A DNA stretch of 64,000 nucleotides from Halorhabdus tiamatea SARL4B (GTDB lineage: Archaea; Halobacteriota; Halobacteria; Halobacteriales; Haloarculaceae). Below are positions 27,879 through 35,529 of this stretch, piece after piece. How positions within the stretch are numbered: the stretch's first letter is position 1; each line of letters opens with the position of its first letter. The translations under genes and the position numbers were made by a program. The notes below the pieces were generated by a model, which saw only the letters and a program-made list of their open reading frames with translations, ran no database searches and had not been told where the DNA came from. The stretch is taken from positions 1,364,001 through 1,428,000 of the forward strand of contig NC_021921.1 of assembly GCF_000470655.1 (NCBI RefSeq), in the 5' to 3' direction.

Positions 27879-27951
27879 GTCCGGGTGCGAGAATTGAACC
27901 CGCCTCTCAGCCTCCACAAGGCTGAAGGATAACCACTACCCCAACCCGGAC
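27879..27951 (-). tRNA. tRNA-His (anticodon GTG), G-1 encoded
   Basis: The 73-nt minus-strand sequence folds as a tRNA. Acceptor positions 1-7 TCCGGGT pair with ACCCGGA, and an extra 5' G (-1) faces the discriminator C73, the tRNA-His identity pair, here encoded in the DNA. The anticodon arm is CAGCC-TTGTGGA-GGCTG with anticodon GTG. The T arm is GCGGG-TTCAATT-CTCGC. No CCA is encoded and no intron is seen. Confidence 0.95.
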
Positions 27952-28090
27952 ACGCTGAGAGCAGTTTCATCTATCTCGCTGTCGTTCAAATACGTTACGA
28001 CTCATTCGGGCGCTGTCACGCTGTCCCGACGTTCAGCCACTCCCGAGTGTGTAGACACGGAGACGCGAACCAGCCCGTGCCGAGACAAGC

Positions 28091-28124
28091 CCCGAGAGTC
28101 GGGTTCGATTCTCGCACCCGGACC
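28091..28124 (+). repeat. Truncated tRNA-His 3' fragment, inverted relative to the tRNA gene
   Basis: GGGTTCGATTCTCGCACCCG within 28101-28120 and the flanking bases match the T arm and 3' acceptor strand of the tRNA-His gene at 27879-27951 (3 differences over about 34 nt). The match continues 2-3 nt past the tRNA end. No D arm, anticodon arm or 5' acceptor strand precedes it, so it is not a working tRNA. It lies on the opposite strand, 140 bp away. Confidence 0.7.
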
Positions 28125-28148
28125 TCGCGAGATCGTGAATTCCTGAGC

Positions 28149-28227
28149 GATCTCGATTTCTGCGAGCGGGGAGCGAAGTGACCCGCGAGCAGTCTGGGGC
28201 GAACAAACCACGAGCCGCAGAAATCCG
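28149..28227. repeat. Nested palindromic intergenic element
   Basis: GATTTCTGCG and CGCAGAAATC form inverted arms enclosing an inner GCGGG..CCCGC hairpin (about 28164-28184). There is no gene here. It may be a structured transcript end or a remnant of an inserted element next to the tRNA fragment. Confidence 0.4.
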
Positions 28228-28338
28228 CAGAGAATCGAATCCTGGCAGTCGCGCGCAACGCAATGAAGACGTCTCTATCCGGTTCGATTTCGAACCCAGC
28301 TGTTGGGAGATCGTACGTTTGTATTAGAATTCAGTAAA

Positions 28339-28346
28339 TTTTTATA
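28339..28346 (+). promoter_or_regulatory. TATA box of the pilin gene
   Basis: TTTTTATA in an AT-rich stretch lies about 29 nt before the ATG at 28372, fitting a leaderless transcript. Confidence 0.65.
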
Positions 28347-28371
28347 CAGGGCAGAAAATTCATAGTTTGAA

Positions 28372-28839
28372 ATGTCATTTCGGAAGGGTAGAGCGGTGGT
28401 GTGTCGGGCCGTCTCGCCGGTGATCGGCGTCATTTTGATGGTCGCTATTACCGTGATTCTAGCGGCCGTTATCGGCACGTTCGTGATGAACATGGGTCCA
28501 TCGGAGTCCGGGCCCGACAACGCACGGCTGGAATTCGAAAACTCTACGGGGTGGCTCAGCATCGTCCACGACGGTGGAGAGGCCCTGTCCCTGTCGGAGT
28601 ATAGAGTCGAAGTCGAGATGAGTACAGGAGGACTACACCAGGCAGGGATGGACGAACACTACAGCGGTAGCGAGATGACTGCCGGCGATCAATGGAACAT
28701 TGATTATACGAGCAGCGTCTCTCCCCCAGACAAACACCTTGGTAGAACCGTCAATGTAGGCTCGATCAAGGAAGTTCGAATCATCTGGGAGTCGCCCAGT
28801 ACCACCCAAACCCAGCTAGTCGACACCTGGTCACCGTAA
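28372..28839 (+). CDS. Archaeal type IV pilin
   Basis: A 155-aa pilin precursor. The class III prepilin signal has a short basic leader (MSFRKGRAVVCRA) followed by VSPVIGVILMVAITVILAAVIGTFV, the hydrophobic helix typical of the haloarchaeal pilin N-terminal domain; PibD-type processing would occur before VSPVIG. The globular part (about 45-155) carries a T-x-W-x(S/A) beta pattern seen in this family (STGWLSIVHDGGEALSLSEYRVEVE). It acts in surface adhesion or sensing. No other pilus genes are adjacent, so it is an orphan pilin. A TATA box supports the ATG at 28372. Confidence 0.88.
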   Translation: MSFRKGRAVVCRAVSPVIGVILMVAITVILAAVIGTFVMNMGPSESGPDNARLEFENSTGWLSIVHDGGEALSLSEYRVEVEMSTGGLHQAGMDEHYSGSEMTAGDQWNIDYTSSVSPPDKHLGRTVNVGSIKEVRIIWESPSTTQTQLVDTWSP

Positions 28840-28914
28840 GGAGTCCTGAGCAGCGATTCTCGGCGACCTGCCTCCGAGACGCTTTTGACCGATCACCACC
28901 ACAGTTCGTCTATC

Positions 28915-29367
28915 GTGGCGATCACGGACAAGATCTACATCAAGAACCACCGCCAGCTCGTCTCCCAGCTGGAGACATCGTTCCCGAAGAGTGCCTTCGC
29001 CGGCGCGACGCTGGACGTTCTCTTTCACGGCGAGAACCTGGGCAAGCTCGACGACGCGACCCGGGACCGCGTGCTGGATTTCGCCGAGGACTTCATGGAC
29101 TGTGACTGCCAGTCGGCCCCCCACTGTGGTCACCCAGAGGAGAAGTTCGTCCGCTACCTCCTGGAGTTGCGCGCCGACGGCCTCGGCCCGGACGCCATCG
29201 TCGACGTGATGGGCGACGACTACATGCTGTATGCCTATCCCGGCGACGTCCTCTCGTTTCTCGACGGCGCGGTCCGGACGCTGGAAGCCGTCGAATCACT
29301 GGCGGACGTCGAGGGAGAGACGGACGCGGCCAGGCAGGCTCAAAGCAGGCGCGAGCAGTTGCTGTAG
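28915..29367 (+). CDS. Conserved haloarchaeal protein (DUF5814-like)
   Basis: A 150-aa protein beginning MAITDKIYIKNHRQLVSQLETSFPK at a GTG (28915); a TTG ten codons earlier is less likely. The middle has a cysteine-rich motif DCDCQSAPHCGHPEEKFVRYLLELR that may bind a metal, and a helical C-terminal half (DVLSFLDGAVRTLEAVESLADV). I recognise it as a widespread haloarchaeal family (DUF5814 type), which I recall also attached to Ski2-type helicases. No biochemical function is known to me. Confidence 0.7.
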   Translation: MAITDKIYIKNHRQLVSQLETSFPKSAFAGATLDVLFHGENLGKLDDATRDRVLDFAEDFMDCDCQSAPHCGHPEEKFVRYLLELRADGLGPDAIVDVMGDDYMLYAYPGDVLSFLDGAVRTLEAVESLADVEGETDAARQAQSRREQLL

Positions 29368-29376
29368 CGGAGAAAT

Positions 29377-29805
29377 TTAGACTGGCTCGTCGAACTCGCC
29401 GATCCGGTAGGCGGATTCCTCCTCCTCGTCGTCGCCGTCCAGATCCTCGAGCAGGACGATGTCCTCGCCGCCGTTGACCTCCTCCCGAAGCTTCGTCACG
29501 TAGCGTTTGTACTCCTCGAGTTGCTCCCGGAGGTGATCGGATTCGAGTTCGAGGCGCTCGTGCTCGCGGATGAACGACTTGGGGACCTCGACCTTGGGCG
29601 GGAAGCTCTCGTCGTCGCTCTCGGCCCCGCCGTTGAGTTTGTGCTCCGGGATGACTTCGACTTTCCCGCTGTGATCGACGAGCATGTCGACGTAATCCCG
29701 GAAGACCGCCGACAGCGAGATGTCTCGCTCCTCGGCGATCTCCCGGAGGGTCTCGAACTTCTCCTCGCTGACCCGAAAGGAGATGGTCTTGTTCTTGTTG
29801 CTCAT
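29377..29805 (-). CDS. Ribbon-helix-helix protein with coiled coil
   Basis: A 142-aa protein. Residues about 1-45 (NKTISFRVSEEKFETLREIAEERDISLSAVFRDYVDMLVDH) form a MetJ/Arc/CopG ribbon-helix-helix DNA-binding fold. Residues about 78-115 form a charged coiled coil (FIREHERLELESDHLREQLEEYKRYVTKLREEV) and the end is very acidic. It is probably a dimeric transcription regulator or chromatin-associated protein; the target is unknown. It lies 68 bp downstream of rpap3 on the same strand, with its own AT-rich promoter candidate (AATAATTAAG at about 29834-29843). Confidence 0.8.
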   Translation of the reverse strand: MSNKNKTISFRVSEEKFETLREIAEERDISLSAVFRDYVDMLVDHSGKVEVIPEHKLNGGAESDDESFPPKVEVPKSFIREHERLELESDHLREQLEEYKRYVTKLREEVNGGEDIVLLEDLDGDDEEEESAYRIGEFDEPV

Positions 29806-29873
29806 TGTTGGCGGGAAATCGTCGGCCCACCTACTTAATTATTTGTCAGACGGTGGGAGCAAGTCAGAGGGGC

Positions 29874-30488
29874 TCAGACCTCGGGTTCGGCCGTCTCCTC
29901 CTCTAAGCTCTCTAAGGCCTCGACGACGAGCCGTCGGTAGTTCTCGACCGCCGGTTCGTACTCGTCGTGGGCCATCTGGACGTACTCGTCGGCCGCGTAG
30001 TCGTCCTGGGTCGGGTCAGCCTCCGCATAATTCTGGACGCGCTCGAGCGTCCGCTCGGCCGTCTCGACCACCCAGCGATTCCGGGTCGTCTCGTCGACCG
30101 GCGTGATCGACTCCGGCCGGATCGAGACGTTGACCTCGCCGTCGTCGGTCTCGTAGGTCCGTGGCTTGCCGACGATGGAGACGTACGCCGGCGGTTCGAG
30201 TTCCCGCAGCATCGAGGCGGCGTCGGGCTGGTACTGCCCGGCGTAGGCGAAGTAGGTGTCGCCGTTCGGGTCGACGATCCGCCCCTGCCAGTACTCGCTG
30301 TCCTCGCCGACGTCCTCGGTCTCGGTCAGGGTGCCGACGACGAAGACGCGATTGGCGCGCTCGCCCGTCGGCAAGAGGACGTACACCGGCGCACGGTCGT
30401 CGTCGCTCTCCTTGAACGTGTAGGTCGCGTCGTTGAACTCGCCCGCGAACACGCGATGGGCGACCTCTCGAGTCGGTGTGGCTGCCAT
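29874..30488 (-). CDS. rpap3: RPA-associated protein RPAP3
   Basis: A 204-aa OB-fold protein of the COG3390 type, beginning ATPTREVAHRVFAGEFNDATYTFKESDDDRAPVYVLLPTG and containing an OB core (RVFVVGTLTETEDV..YWQGRIVDPNGDTYFAYAGQYQPDAA..YVSIVGKPRTY). In Haloferax the rpa3 and rpap3 products bind each other and act together in DNA repair and replication; that is family knowledge. Its ATG overlaps the TAA of rpa3 by one base (TAATG), so the pair is translationally coupled. Confidence 0.92.
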   Translation of the reverse strand: MAATPTREVAHRVFAGEFNDATYTFKESDDDRAPVYVLLPTGERANRVFVVGTLTETEDVGEDSEYWQGRIVDPNGDTYFAYAGQYQPDAASMLRELEPPAYVSIVGKPRTYETDDGEVNVSIRPESITPVDETTRNRWVVETAERTLERVQNYAEADPTQDDYAADEYVQMAHDEYEPAVENYRRLVVEALESLEEETAEPEV

Positions 30489-31423
30489 TATATCGACCTC
30501 GCTTTGATCAGCGTCGCTTCAGGATCGACCGCCTCGGTCAGCGTCTCGACCTCGTCGGCCAGCAGGTACCGCCCGAAGGTCGGCCCCTCGACGCGGTAGT
30601 ACCGCCCCATGATCGTCCCCTGCATCTCCTCGACGACGACGCTCGTATCCAGGGCGTCCATCGCCATGTCCTTGGCCTCCTCTAGAGCGATGCCAGTCAG
30701 TTCCTCGGTGGCTTCCTGATCGAAGATGACCTCGGTGACCTCCTCACCATCGTCGAGCACGCCCTTGATCCGGAGGTCGAACTCGCCCTCGACTTCGCCG
30801 TGTTCGGAACACCGGCCGTTCTGGAGGACGCGCGTACAGTCCTCCTCGGGACAGCGCTTGATGAGTCCGCTGCCGCTCTGGATGTCGACCAACGCGCCCT
30901 CGACCTCGAGGGCGTCGTCGCCGACCTCGATCTCCTCGTCAGTCTCCTCGATGACGGTCGTCCGGTTGAGTTTCACCGAGAACCGGCCCTGGTACTCGTC
31001 GGTGACGATATTCCGGAGATGGTAGGTCCCGCCCTCCGCGAGTTCGGGGAGATCGGATTTGGACCACTTGGTGAACTTGATCGTCCCGGTCTCGTCGCCC
31101 AGCAGGCCGACCTGGGCGACGGCGTCGCTCCGGGGCTCCCACAACTCGACGACCTTCGCCGTCATGTCGACCCACTCCTCGGGCGCGTCGACATCGGCGG
31201 CCTGGACGGTCTCGTTGCCGCCGCTCCCGCCGCCGATGTCCTCGCGATCCAGCCCCGCCTCGTCGAGGTAGGAGTTGGTGACGCTTCGACGGGCCTCACT
31301 GATCGGAACCTGGTACTCGTTGACCAGCGTGTCGAGGCGTTCCTCGACCGCCTCGACGGTCAGGTCTAGCTGGTCTGTGAACTGCTCGTGTATCTCTTCC
31401 GCGTGGGTATGCAAATCCGTCAT
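30488..31423 (-). CDS. rpa3: Replication protein A-like RPA3, single-stranded DNA-binding
   Basis: A 311-aa ssDNA-binding protein. The N-terminal helical region (MTDLHTHAEEIHEQFTDQLDLTVEAVEERLDTLVNEYQVP) precedes an OB fold (WVDMTAKVVELWEPRSDAVAQVGLLGDETGTIKFTKWS). A zinc finger CPEEDCTRVLQNGRCSEHGEVEG, typical of haloarchaeal RPA3, sits before the C-terminal domain. It protects ssDNA during replication and repair together with RPAP3. The frame is open far upstream, but the ATG at 31423 gives the family N-terminus. It is first in the rpa3-rpap3 operon. Confidence 0.93.
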   Translation of the reverse strand: MTDLHTHAEEIHEQFTDQLDLTVEAVEERLDTLVNEYQVPISEARRSVTNSYLDEAGLDREDIGGGSGGNETVQAADVDAPEEWVDMTAKVVELWEPRSDAVAQVGLLGDETGTIKFTKWSKSDLPELAEGGTYHLRNIVTDEYQGRFSVKLNRTTVIEETDEEIEVGDDALEVEGALVDIQSGSGLIKRCPEEDCTRVLQNGRCSEHGEVEGEFDLRIKGVLDDGEEVTEVIFDQEATEELTGIALEEAKDMAMDALDTSVVVEEMQGTIMGRYYRVEGPTFGRYLLADEVETLTEAVDPEATLIKARSI

Positions 31424-31588
31424 AGCTGTGCTGTCTCCGCGTGTTTTCGATGGGAGACACCCGACAGTTGGTCGCCCTCCTATATAAAGTCGCGGCGACC
31501 GTGGCGGAAGTGAAACCTCCCGCAGCGAGGCGGACAGCGTTCGGTGCACGGCGAGAAGATTCATAGGCGGGGCGTCCACAGCCCAACC

Positions 31589-31894
31589 ATGGCCGAGGAC
31601 GGGCAGCGACTCCCGCGATTCCTGCGATCGAGCCTCGCGTCGGCCGGCCGGCAACTGGCCGAGGCCAGGCGCGCCTACGAGAACGCAAAGCAGACGGCCC
31701 GGACGGATCTCCCGCTCTCCGAGGACGGTCGCGCGCGGATCGTCTGCCGGCGACACGCCGAGCGGCGGGCCGTTCAGGTGCACGAAGACGGGCGACCCGA
31801 GTGCTTCGACGCCGAGCACCCTGACTGCCAGGGGTGCGCCGAGGACGTGCGGGCGGGGACCATCGAGACGTGGGAACCGAACGACTCGCGGTGA
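31589..31894 (+). CDS. Conserved haloarchaeal protein with CRRH/CQGC motif
   Basis: A 101-aa protein of unknown function. The N-terminus is helical (LPRFLRSSLASAGRQLAEARRAYENAKQTARTDLP). The second half carries CRRHAERRAVQVHEDGRPECFDAEHPDCQGCAED, with four cysteines and two or three histidines that could bind zinc. It lies between rpa3 (divergent) and an ABC transporter. The ATG at 31589 is the natural start. Confidence 0.7.
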   Translation: MAEDGQRLPRFLRSSLASAGRQLAEARRAYENAKQTARTDLPLSEDGRARIVCRRHAERRAVQVHEDGRPECFDAEHPDCQGCAEDVRAGTIETWEPNDSR

Positions 31895-31946
31895 CCGAAC
31901 GGCTCGAAGCCCGGATGACTGCATCGCCTGCAGCCGTGGGTGGGCC

Positions 31947-31953
31947 ATTATAA
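31947..31953 (+). promoter_or_regulatory. TATA box of the ABC transporter operon
   Basis: ATTATAAGG sits about 27 nt before the ATG at 31977, fitting a leaderless transcript of the two-gene operon. Confidence 0.65.
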
Positions 31954-31976
31954 GGAGTGGCTGAATACGACGTGGT

Positions 31977-32732
31977 ATGACAGCGGACGCGAGCGCGATC
32001 ACTGCGAGGGGGCTCACCAAACGCTACGGGGCGACGATAGCAGTCGACGGACTAGACCTCGACGTGCCCGAGGGTGTCGTCTACGGTTTTCTGGGGCCCA
32101 ACGGCGCGGGAAAGACCACGACGATGCGGATATTGACGGGGTTGATCGAACCGACGAGCGGCGACGGGTTCGTCGACGGCGTCCACTGTACCGACCGGGC
32201 GAGTCTCGTCGAGCATATCGGGCTGCTTCCGGAGGAACCACCGCTGTACCGGGAGTTGACCGGGCGCGAGCAGTTGCACTTCGCCGCGGATCTGCGGGAT
32301 ATTCCCTGGAACGCGGTCGAAGAGCGGGCACTCGACGTCGCCGAGTCTCTGGGCCTCCGGGCGGACCTCGATCGGCGGATCGACAGCTACTCCAAGGGGA
32401 TGAAACAGAAGACGGCGTTCATCCAGGCCGTCGCCCACGACCCCGCCGTGGTCTTTCTCGACGAGCCGACCGCCGGTCTCGATCCGCGGGCGGCCAAGGC
32501 GCTTCGGGAGTTGATCGTCGACCTGGCAGCCAGCGAGACGACCGTGTTCCTCTCGACGCACATTCTCCCGGTCGTCGAGGAGATCGCGGATCGGGTGGGC
32601 GTCCTCTACGACGGCCGACTGGTCTCGGAAGGCTCGCCCGACGGCCTCGCCGCGGGAAGTGCTGACGGCGACGGTGACCTCGAAGACGCCTTCCTGGAGT
32701 TGACTGGCGATCCCGCGAGCGCCTGGCAATGA
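31977..32732 (+). CDS. ABC transporter ATP-binding protein
   Basis: A 251-aa nucleotide-binding subunit of the ABC-2 export type. Walker A is GPNGAGKTTT, the Q-loop region is LLPEEPPLY (Q replaced by E/P context), the signature is DSYSKGMKQK rather than LSGGQ, Walker B is VVFLDEPTAGLD, and the switch is LSTHIL. The degenerate signature is common in export-type ABC-2 ATPases. It works with the permease that follows, whose ATG overlaps this stop (ATGA). The substrate is unknown. Confidence 0.9.
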   Translation: MTADASAITARGLTKRYGATIAVDGLDLDVPEGVVYGFLGPNGAGKTTTMRILTGLIEPTSGDGFVDGVHCTDRASLVEHIGLLPEEPPLYRELTGREQLHFAADLRDIPWNAVEERALDVAESLGLRADLDRRIDSYSKGMKQKTAFIQAVAHDPAVVFLDEPTAGLDPRAAKALRELIVDLAASETTVFLSTHILPVVEEIADRVGVLYDGRLVSEGSPDGLAAGSADGDGDLEDAFLELTGDPASAWQ

Positions 32733-34342
32733 CGGCCCAGGAACAATCGAGACGGGGAACCTGGCGAGCGGCGTGGACGCTCTCCCGGACGGAGTTGATC
32801 ACGACGCTCCGGAACGTGCGTGGAAACGGCCGACAGCTCGTCGGTTTTGCCGTCATCGGCCTGATGGCGATCGGATTTCCGCTGGTGCTGTGGGAGCAGA
32901 CGACCGGCTTCGGACGGGAACTCGCAGCCGGGACGTCGCCGGTCGGGACGCTCGCCGCGAGTTACCTCGGCGTCGCGTTCGCCGGCGGCTACGTCGGCTC
33001 CGTGGGCGGGTTCAACCAGTCCCGGGTCGGCGTGGTCGGCCCGCTGATTCGGACGTCGATCCCGCCGACAGCAGTGTCGATCGGTCGCTTCGTCACGCGG
33101 ACGGTGGAGGGGTTGGCCGGGATCGTCCCGACCGGGCTCGTGTTGCTCGTGGGCGTCGGCGTCGGGGCTGGAAATCCAGTCGTTCCCGTGGTGATTGGCG
33201 TCGGAGCGCTGCCGCTTCTGGCGGCCGGCGTGATCGCCGGCCGGTTCGTCGGTGACGCCGTCCGGTACGTCAACGAGCGAGTGCAGCTATCGCTGTGGGT
33301 GCGTGCGGGGCTGTTCCTCGGTCTCACGATCGCCGCTTTCGTCGGAACGCAAGCAGTCTTGAATCCGATATTCGAGGAAGGGAGCACGTTCGGACCCGAC
33401 TCTGTCGGGGCGATACTCCCCGGATCGCCGGTCCAGGCCTACGCGAATCTGGTACTCGCACCGCTGGGCGCGACAGTGGGGGGACTCGGCCTCGTCGTCG
33501 CCGGCGTTCTCGTCATCGTCGTGCCGGTGGGGTTCGTCGCCGTGATCCGCCTGGAGACACTACTGCTCGTCCGGAACGTCGGTGGCGACAGTGCGAGCGA
33601 GCGTGTCTCAGGGACACACAGCGTGCCCTGGCTGTTCGATCGCACGCCCTCGACACGCATCGCCTGGCGGTACCTGCTCCGGACGCGACGCGATCCGCGG
33701 ACGCTCGCCCATCTCACGCCCGTTTTGTTCGGCGCGATGGGGATGAGTGGGACGGCACTCGAAGACCCCCACAGGCTGCTCTCGATCGGCCCGGCGGCGG
33801 CCGTCATCGCCGGGGCCATCCTCGCCGGTGGCGCGTACTGCCTCAATCCACTCGGCGACGACCGCGAGCAACTCCCGTTGCTGTTTTCGAGCACGTCGTC
33901 GGTCGCCCCGCTGCTCCGGGGACGGATGGTCGCCGGGATCGTGCTGGGGTTGGTCGTCGGGATCGGCGTCGGAACCCCGCTCGCGCTGCTGGAACACGAG
34001 CCGGCGTTCGTCGTCGGCCAGTCGGTGCTCGCCGTGGTGCTCGCCGTCGCTTCGACGGGGATCGCGCTCGGTCTGGGCGCGGCCGTCCCGAAGTTCGAAC
34101 GCCGCGAGTACATGAACGTCGAGCGAGCCCACCCTTCGCTCGCGGTCACCATCGCCTTCTTCATGGGCGGGATACTCGTCGGCGCGATCGGGTTCGCGCT
34201 GCTGTGGGTCGGACTGACTCAGAATCTCGTCGGCGGGTTGCTTGCCCTCCTGGGGTATACAGCGGTCCTGGGTCTCGTCGCTGCCGGCGGGTACTGGTAC
34301 GCAATCCGGCGGTTTCGAACGCTGACACTCGACGAGCTGTGA
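32729..34342 (+). CDS. ABC-2 type permease
   Basis: A 537-aa polytopic membrane protein with about 12 hydrophobic segments, the partner of the ATPase gene it overlaps by four bases. Two related halves are visible, e.g. GNGRQLVGFAVIGLMAIGFPLVLW and GRMVAGIVLGLVVGIGVGTPLALL, plus a large central cytoplasmic stretch (about 290-320, SERVSGTHSVPWLFDRTPSTRIAWRYLLRTRRDPRTLAHL). Such haloarchaeal pairs are thought to export lipids, peptides or drugs; nothing here fixes the cargo. Confidence 0.85.
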   Translation: MTAQEQSRRGTWRAAWTLSRTELITTLRNVRGNGRQLVGFAVIGLMAIGFPLVLWEQTTGFGRELAAGTSPVGTLAASYLGVAFAGGYVGSVGGFNQSRVGVVGPLIRTSIPPTAVSIGRFVTRTVEGLAGIVPTGLVLLVGVGVGAGNPVVPVVIGVGALPLLAAGVIAGRFVGDAVRYVNERVQLSLWVRAGLFLGLTIAAFVGTQAVLNPIFEEGSTFGPDSVGAILPGSPVQAYANLVLAPLGATVGGLGLVVAGVLVIVVPVGFVAVIRLETLLLVRNVGGDSASERVSGTHSVPWLFDRTPSTRIAWRYLLRTRRDPRTLAHLTPVLFGAMGMSGTALEDPHRLLSIGPAAAVIAGAILAGGAYCLNPLGDDREQLPLLFSSTSSVAPLLRGRMVAGIVLGLVVGIGVGTPLALLEHEPAFVVGQSVLAVVLAVASTGIALGLGAAVPKFERREYMNVERAHPSLAVTIAFFMGGILVGAIGFALLWVGLTQNLVGGLLALLGYTAVLGLVAAGGYWYAIRRFRTLTLDEL

Positions 34343-34382
34343 ACACAAGCGGACACGGGACCCGAGGACCCCGTCCCGGAAG

Positions 34383-34390
34383 TTAAAATA
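34383..34390 (+). promoter_or_regulatory. TATA box of the small membrane protein gene
   Basis: TTAAAATA about 27 nt before the ATG at 34414 fits a leaderless transcript. Confidence 0.6.
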
Positions 34391-34413
34391 GGGCACCCGG
34401 AGAAGCCGCGTGT

Positions 34414-34620
34414 ATGCGTGGGTTCGTCTGGTTCTGGCTGTTCGCCCTGTCGGTCCTTGCAGCACTGAGTGCGATCGTCGTCCTGATCGTCGACTTCTTC
34501 TACCCGAACCCGCCGTGGGGCGGGATGCCGCCGATCGGCTACGTCGTGGCGATGGGCGTCGCCCTTATCGCCCTCGGCGTGATGCTCACCCTCTCGATGA
34601 CCAGGCCCGACGGTCGGTGA
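34414..34620 (+). CDS. Small two-helix membrane protein
   Basis: A 68-aa protein with hydrophobic segments at about 5-27 (VWFWLFALSVLAALSAIVVLIVDFF) and 41-62 (IGYVVAMGVALIALGVMLTLSM), joined by a proline/tryptophan-rich loop YPNPPWGGMPP. No known function. It has its own TATA box, which argues that it is a real gene rather than a chance frame. Confidence 0.68.
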   Translation: MRGFVWFWLFALSVLAALSAIVVLIVDFFYPNPPWGGMPPIGYVVAMGVALIALGVMLTLSMTRPDGR

Positions 34621-34636
34621 GTGAACGGATGCGTTC

Positions 34637-35422
34637 TCAACTCCGCATCGACCCGCCGTCGATCGGGACGGCCGCGCCCGTCAGAAAGCTCGCCCGGGGA
34701 CTGGACAGAAACGCCACGACGTCGCCGAGTTCCCGCGGCTCGCCAATGCGACCCATCGGAACGTCCGCCGCCCAGTCGTCGTACCCCTCCTCGTAGCTGT
34801 CGTACTCGCCACGATCGACAGCATCGTCGATCAACTCCTCGATGCGGGCCGTCTCGTGTGCGCCGGGTAGGACGGCGTTGACGCGCACGTCCGGCGCGAA
34901 CTCCCGGGCCTGGGTTTTCATCAGCCCGATGACCGCCCGCCGGACCGCGTTCGAGAGCACGAGGTCGTCGATGACCTCCCGAACCGACCGGGACGTGATG
35001 TTGACGATCGAACCCGCGTCGCTCTCTTTGAGGTGCGGATAGGCGGCCCGCGTCGTCCGGACGGCGCTCATCACCAGCAGGTCGTAGGCGTCGTACCAGG
35101 CATCGTTCGGGGTATCGAGGAACGACCCGCTCGGCGGCCCGCCGGCGCTCGTGACCAGGTGATCCAGCCCGCCGAAGGTCTCGACAGTTTCCTCGACGAG
35201 CGCTTCGACGTGATCGGGGTCGGTGATGTCGGCTTCGATCGCCCGGACGTCGCCCGGTCCCGCCGCCGCAAGCTGTTTGCGGGCGGAATCAAGTCGGGAT
35301 TCAGTTCGACCGCAGACGACGACGTCCGCGCCCTCCGCGGCGAGTGCCTCGGCGCTCGCGAGTCCGAGACCGCTGGTGGCGGCTGTCGCCAATGCGACGT
35401 TGCCTTCGAGTTGCAGATCCAT
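34637..35422 (-). CDS. SDR-family protein lacking the usual catalytic Tyr/Lys
   Basis: A 261-aa Rossmann-fold short-chain dehydrogenase relative. The cofactor loop is ATAATSGLGLASA instead of a strict TGxxxGIG, and VVCGR and DITD..LVTSAGGPP are normal SDR features. At the active site the expected Y-x-x-x-K is replaced: DLVLSNAVRRAVIGLMK has Ser and Arg where Tyr and Lys would be. The C-terminus VNAVLPGAHET..GDVVAFLSSPRASFLTGAAVPIDGG is typical. It fits the known BKR-like SDR subgroup with an imperfect catalytic set, so it may not be a redox enzyme. Confidence 0.85.
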   Translation of the reverse strand: MDLQLEGNVALATAATSGLGLASAEALAAEGADVVVCGRTESRLDSARKQLAAAGPGDVRAIEADITDPDHVEALVEETVETFGGLDHLVTSAGGPPSGSFLDTPNDAWYDAYDLLVMSAVRTTRAAYPHLKESDAGSIVNITSRSVREVIDDLVLSNAVRRAVIGLMKTQAREFAPDVRVNAVLPGAHETARIEELIDDAVDRGEYDSYEEGYDDWAADVPMGRIGEPRELGDVVAFLSSPRASFLTGAAVPIDGGSMRS

Positions 35423-35529
35423 ACCCGGAAGTACGTCGCCGGGGAGAAAAGCGTCACGAGCGGGGGACTTGCCAGTCGACGGATTCCGACGGTACCAACA
35501 GCGATCGGTAGACAGTCCTTCGGACGGAG

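Noticed and set aside
28091-28124. Second complete tRNA gene
   Set aside because: Only the T arm and 3' acceptor strand are there; no D arm, anticodon arm or 5' strand precedes them.
28002-28263. Three overlapping minus-strand frames near the tRNA fragment
   Set aside because: All three frames are open at once, they include the tRNA-like sequence, and none has a motif or good start.
34637-35422. SDR gene as a pseudogene
   Set aside because: The frame is complete and the replaced residues match a known SDR subgroup, so loss of function is not implied.
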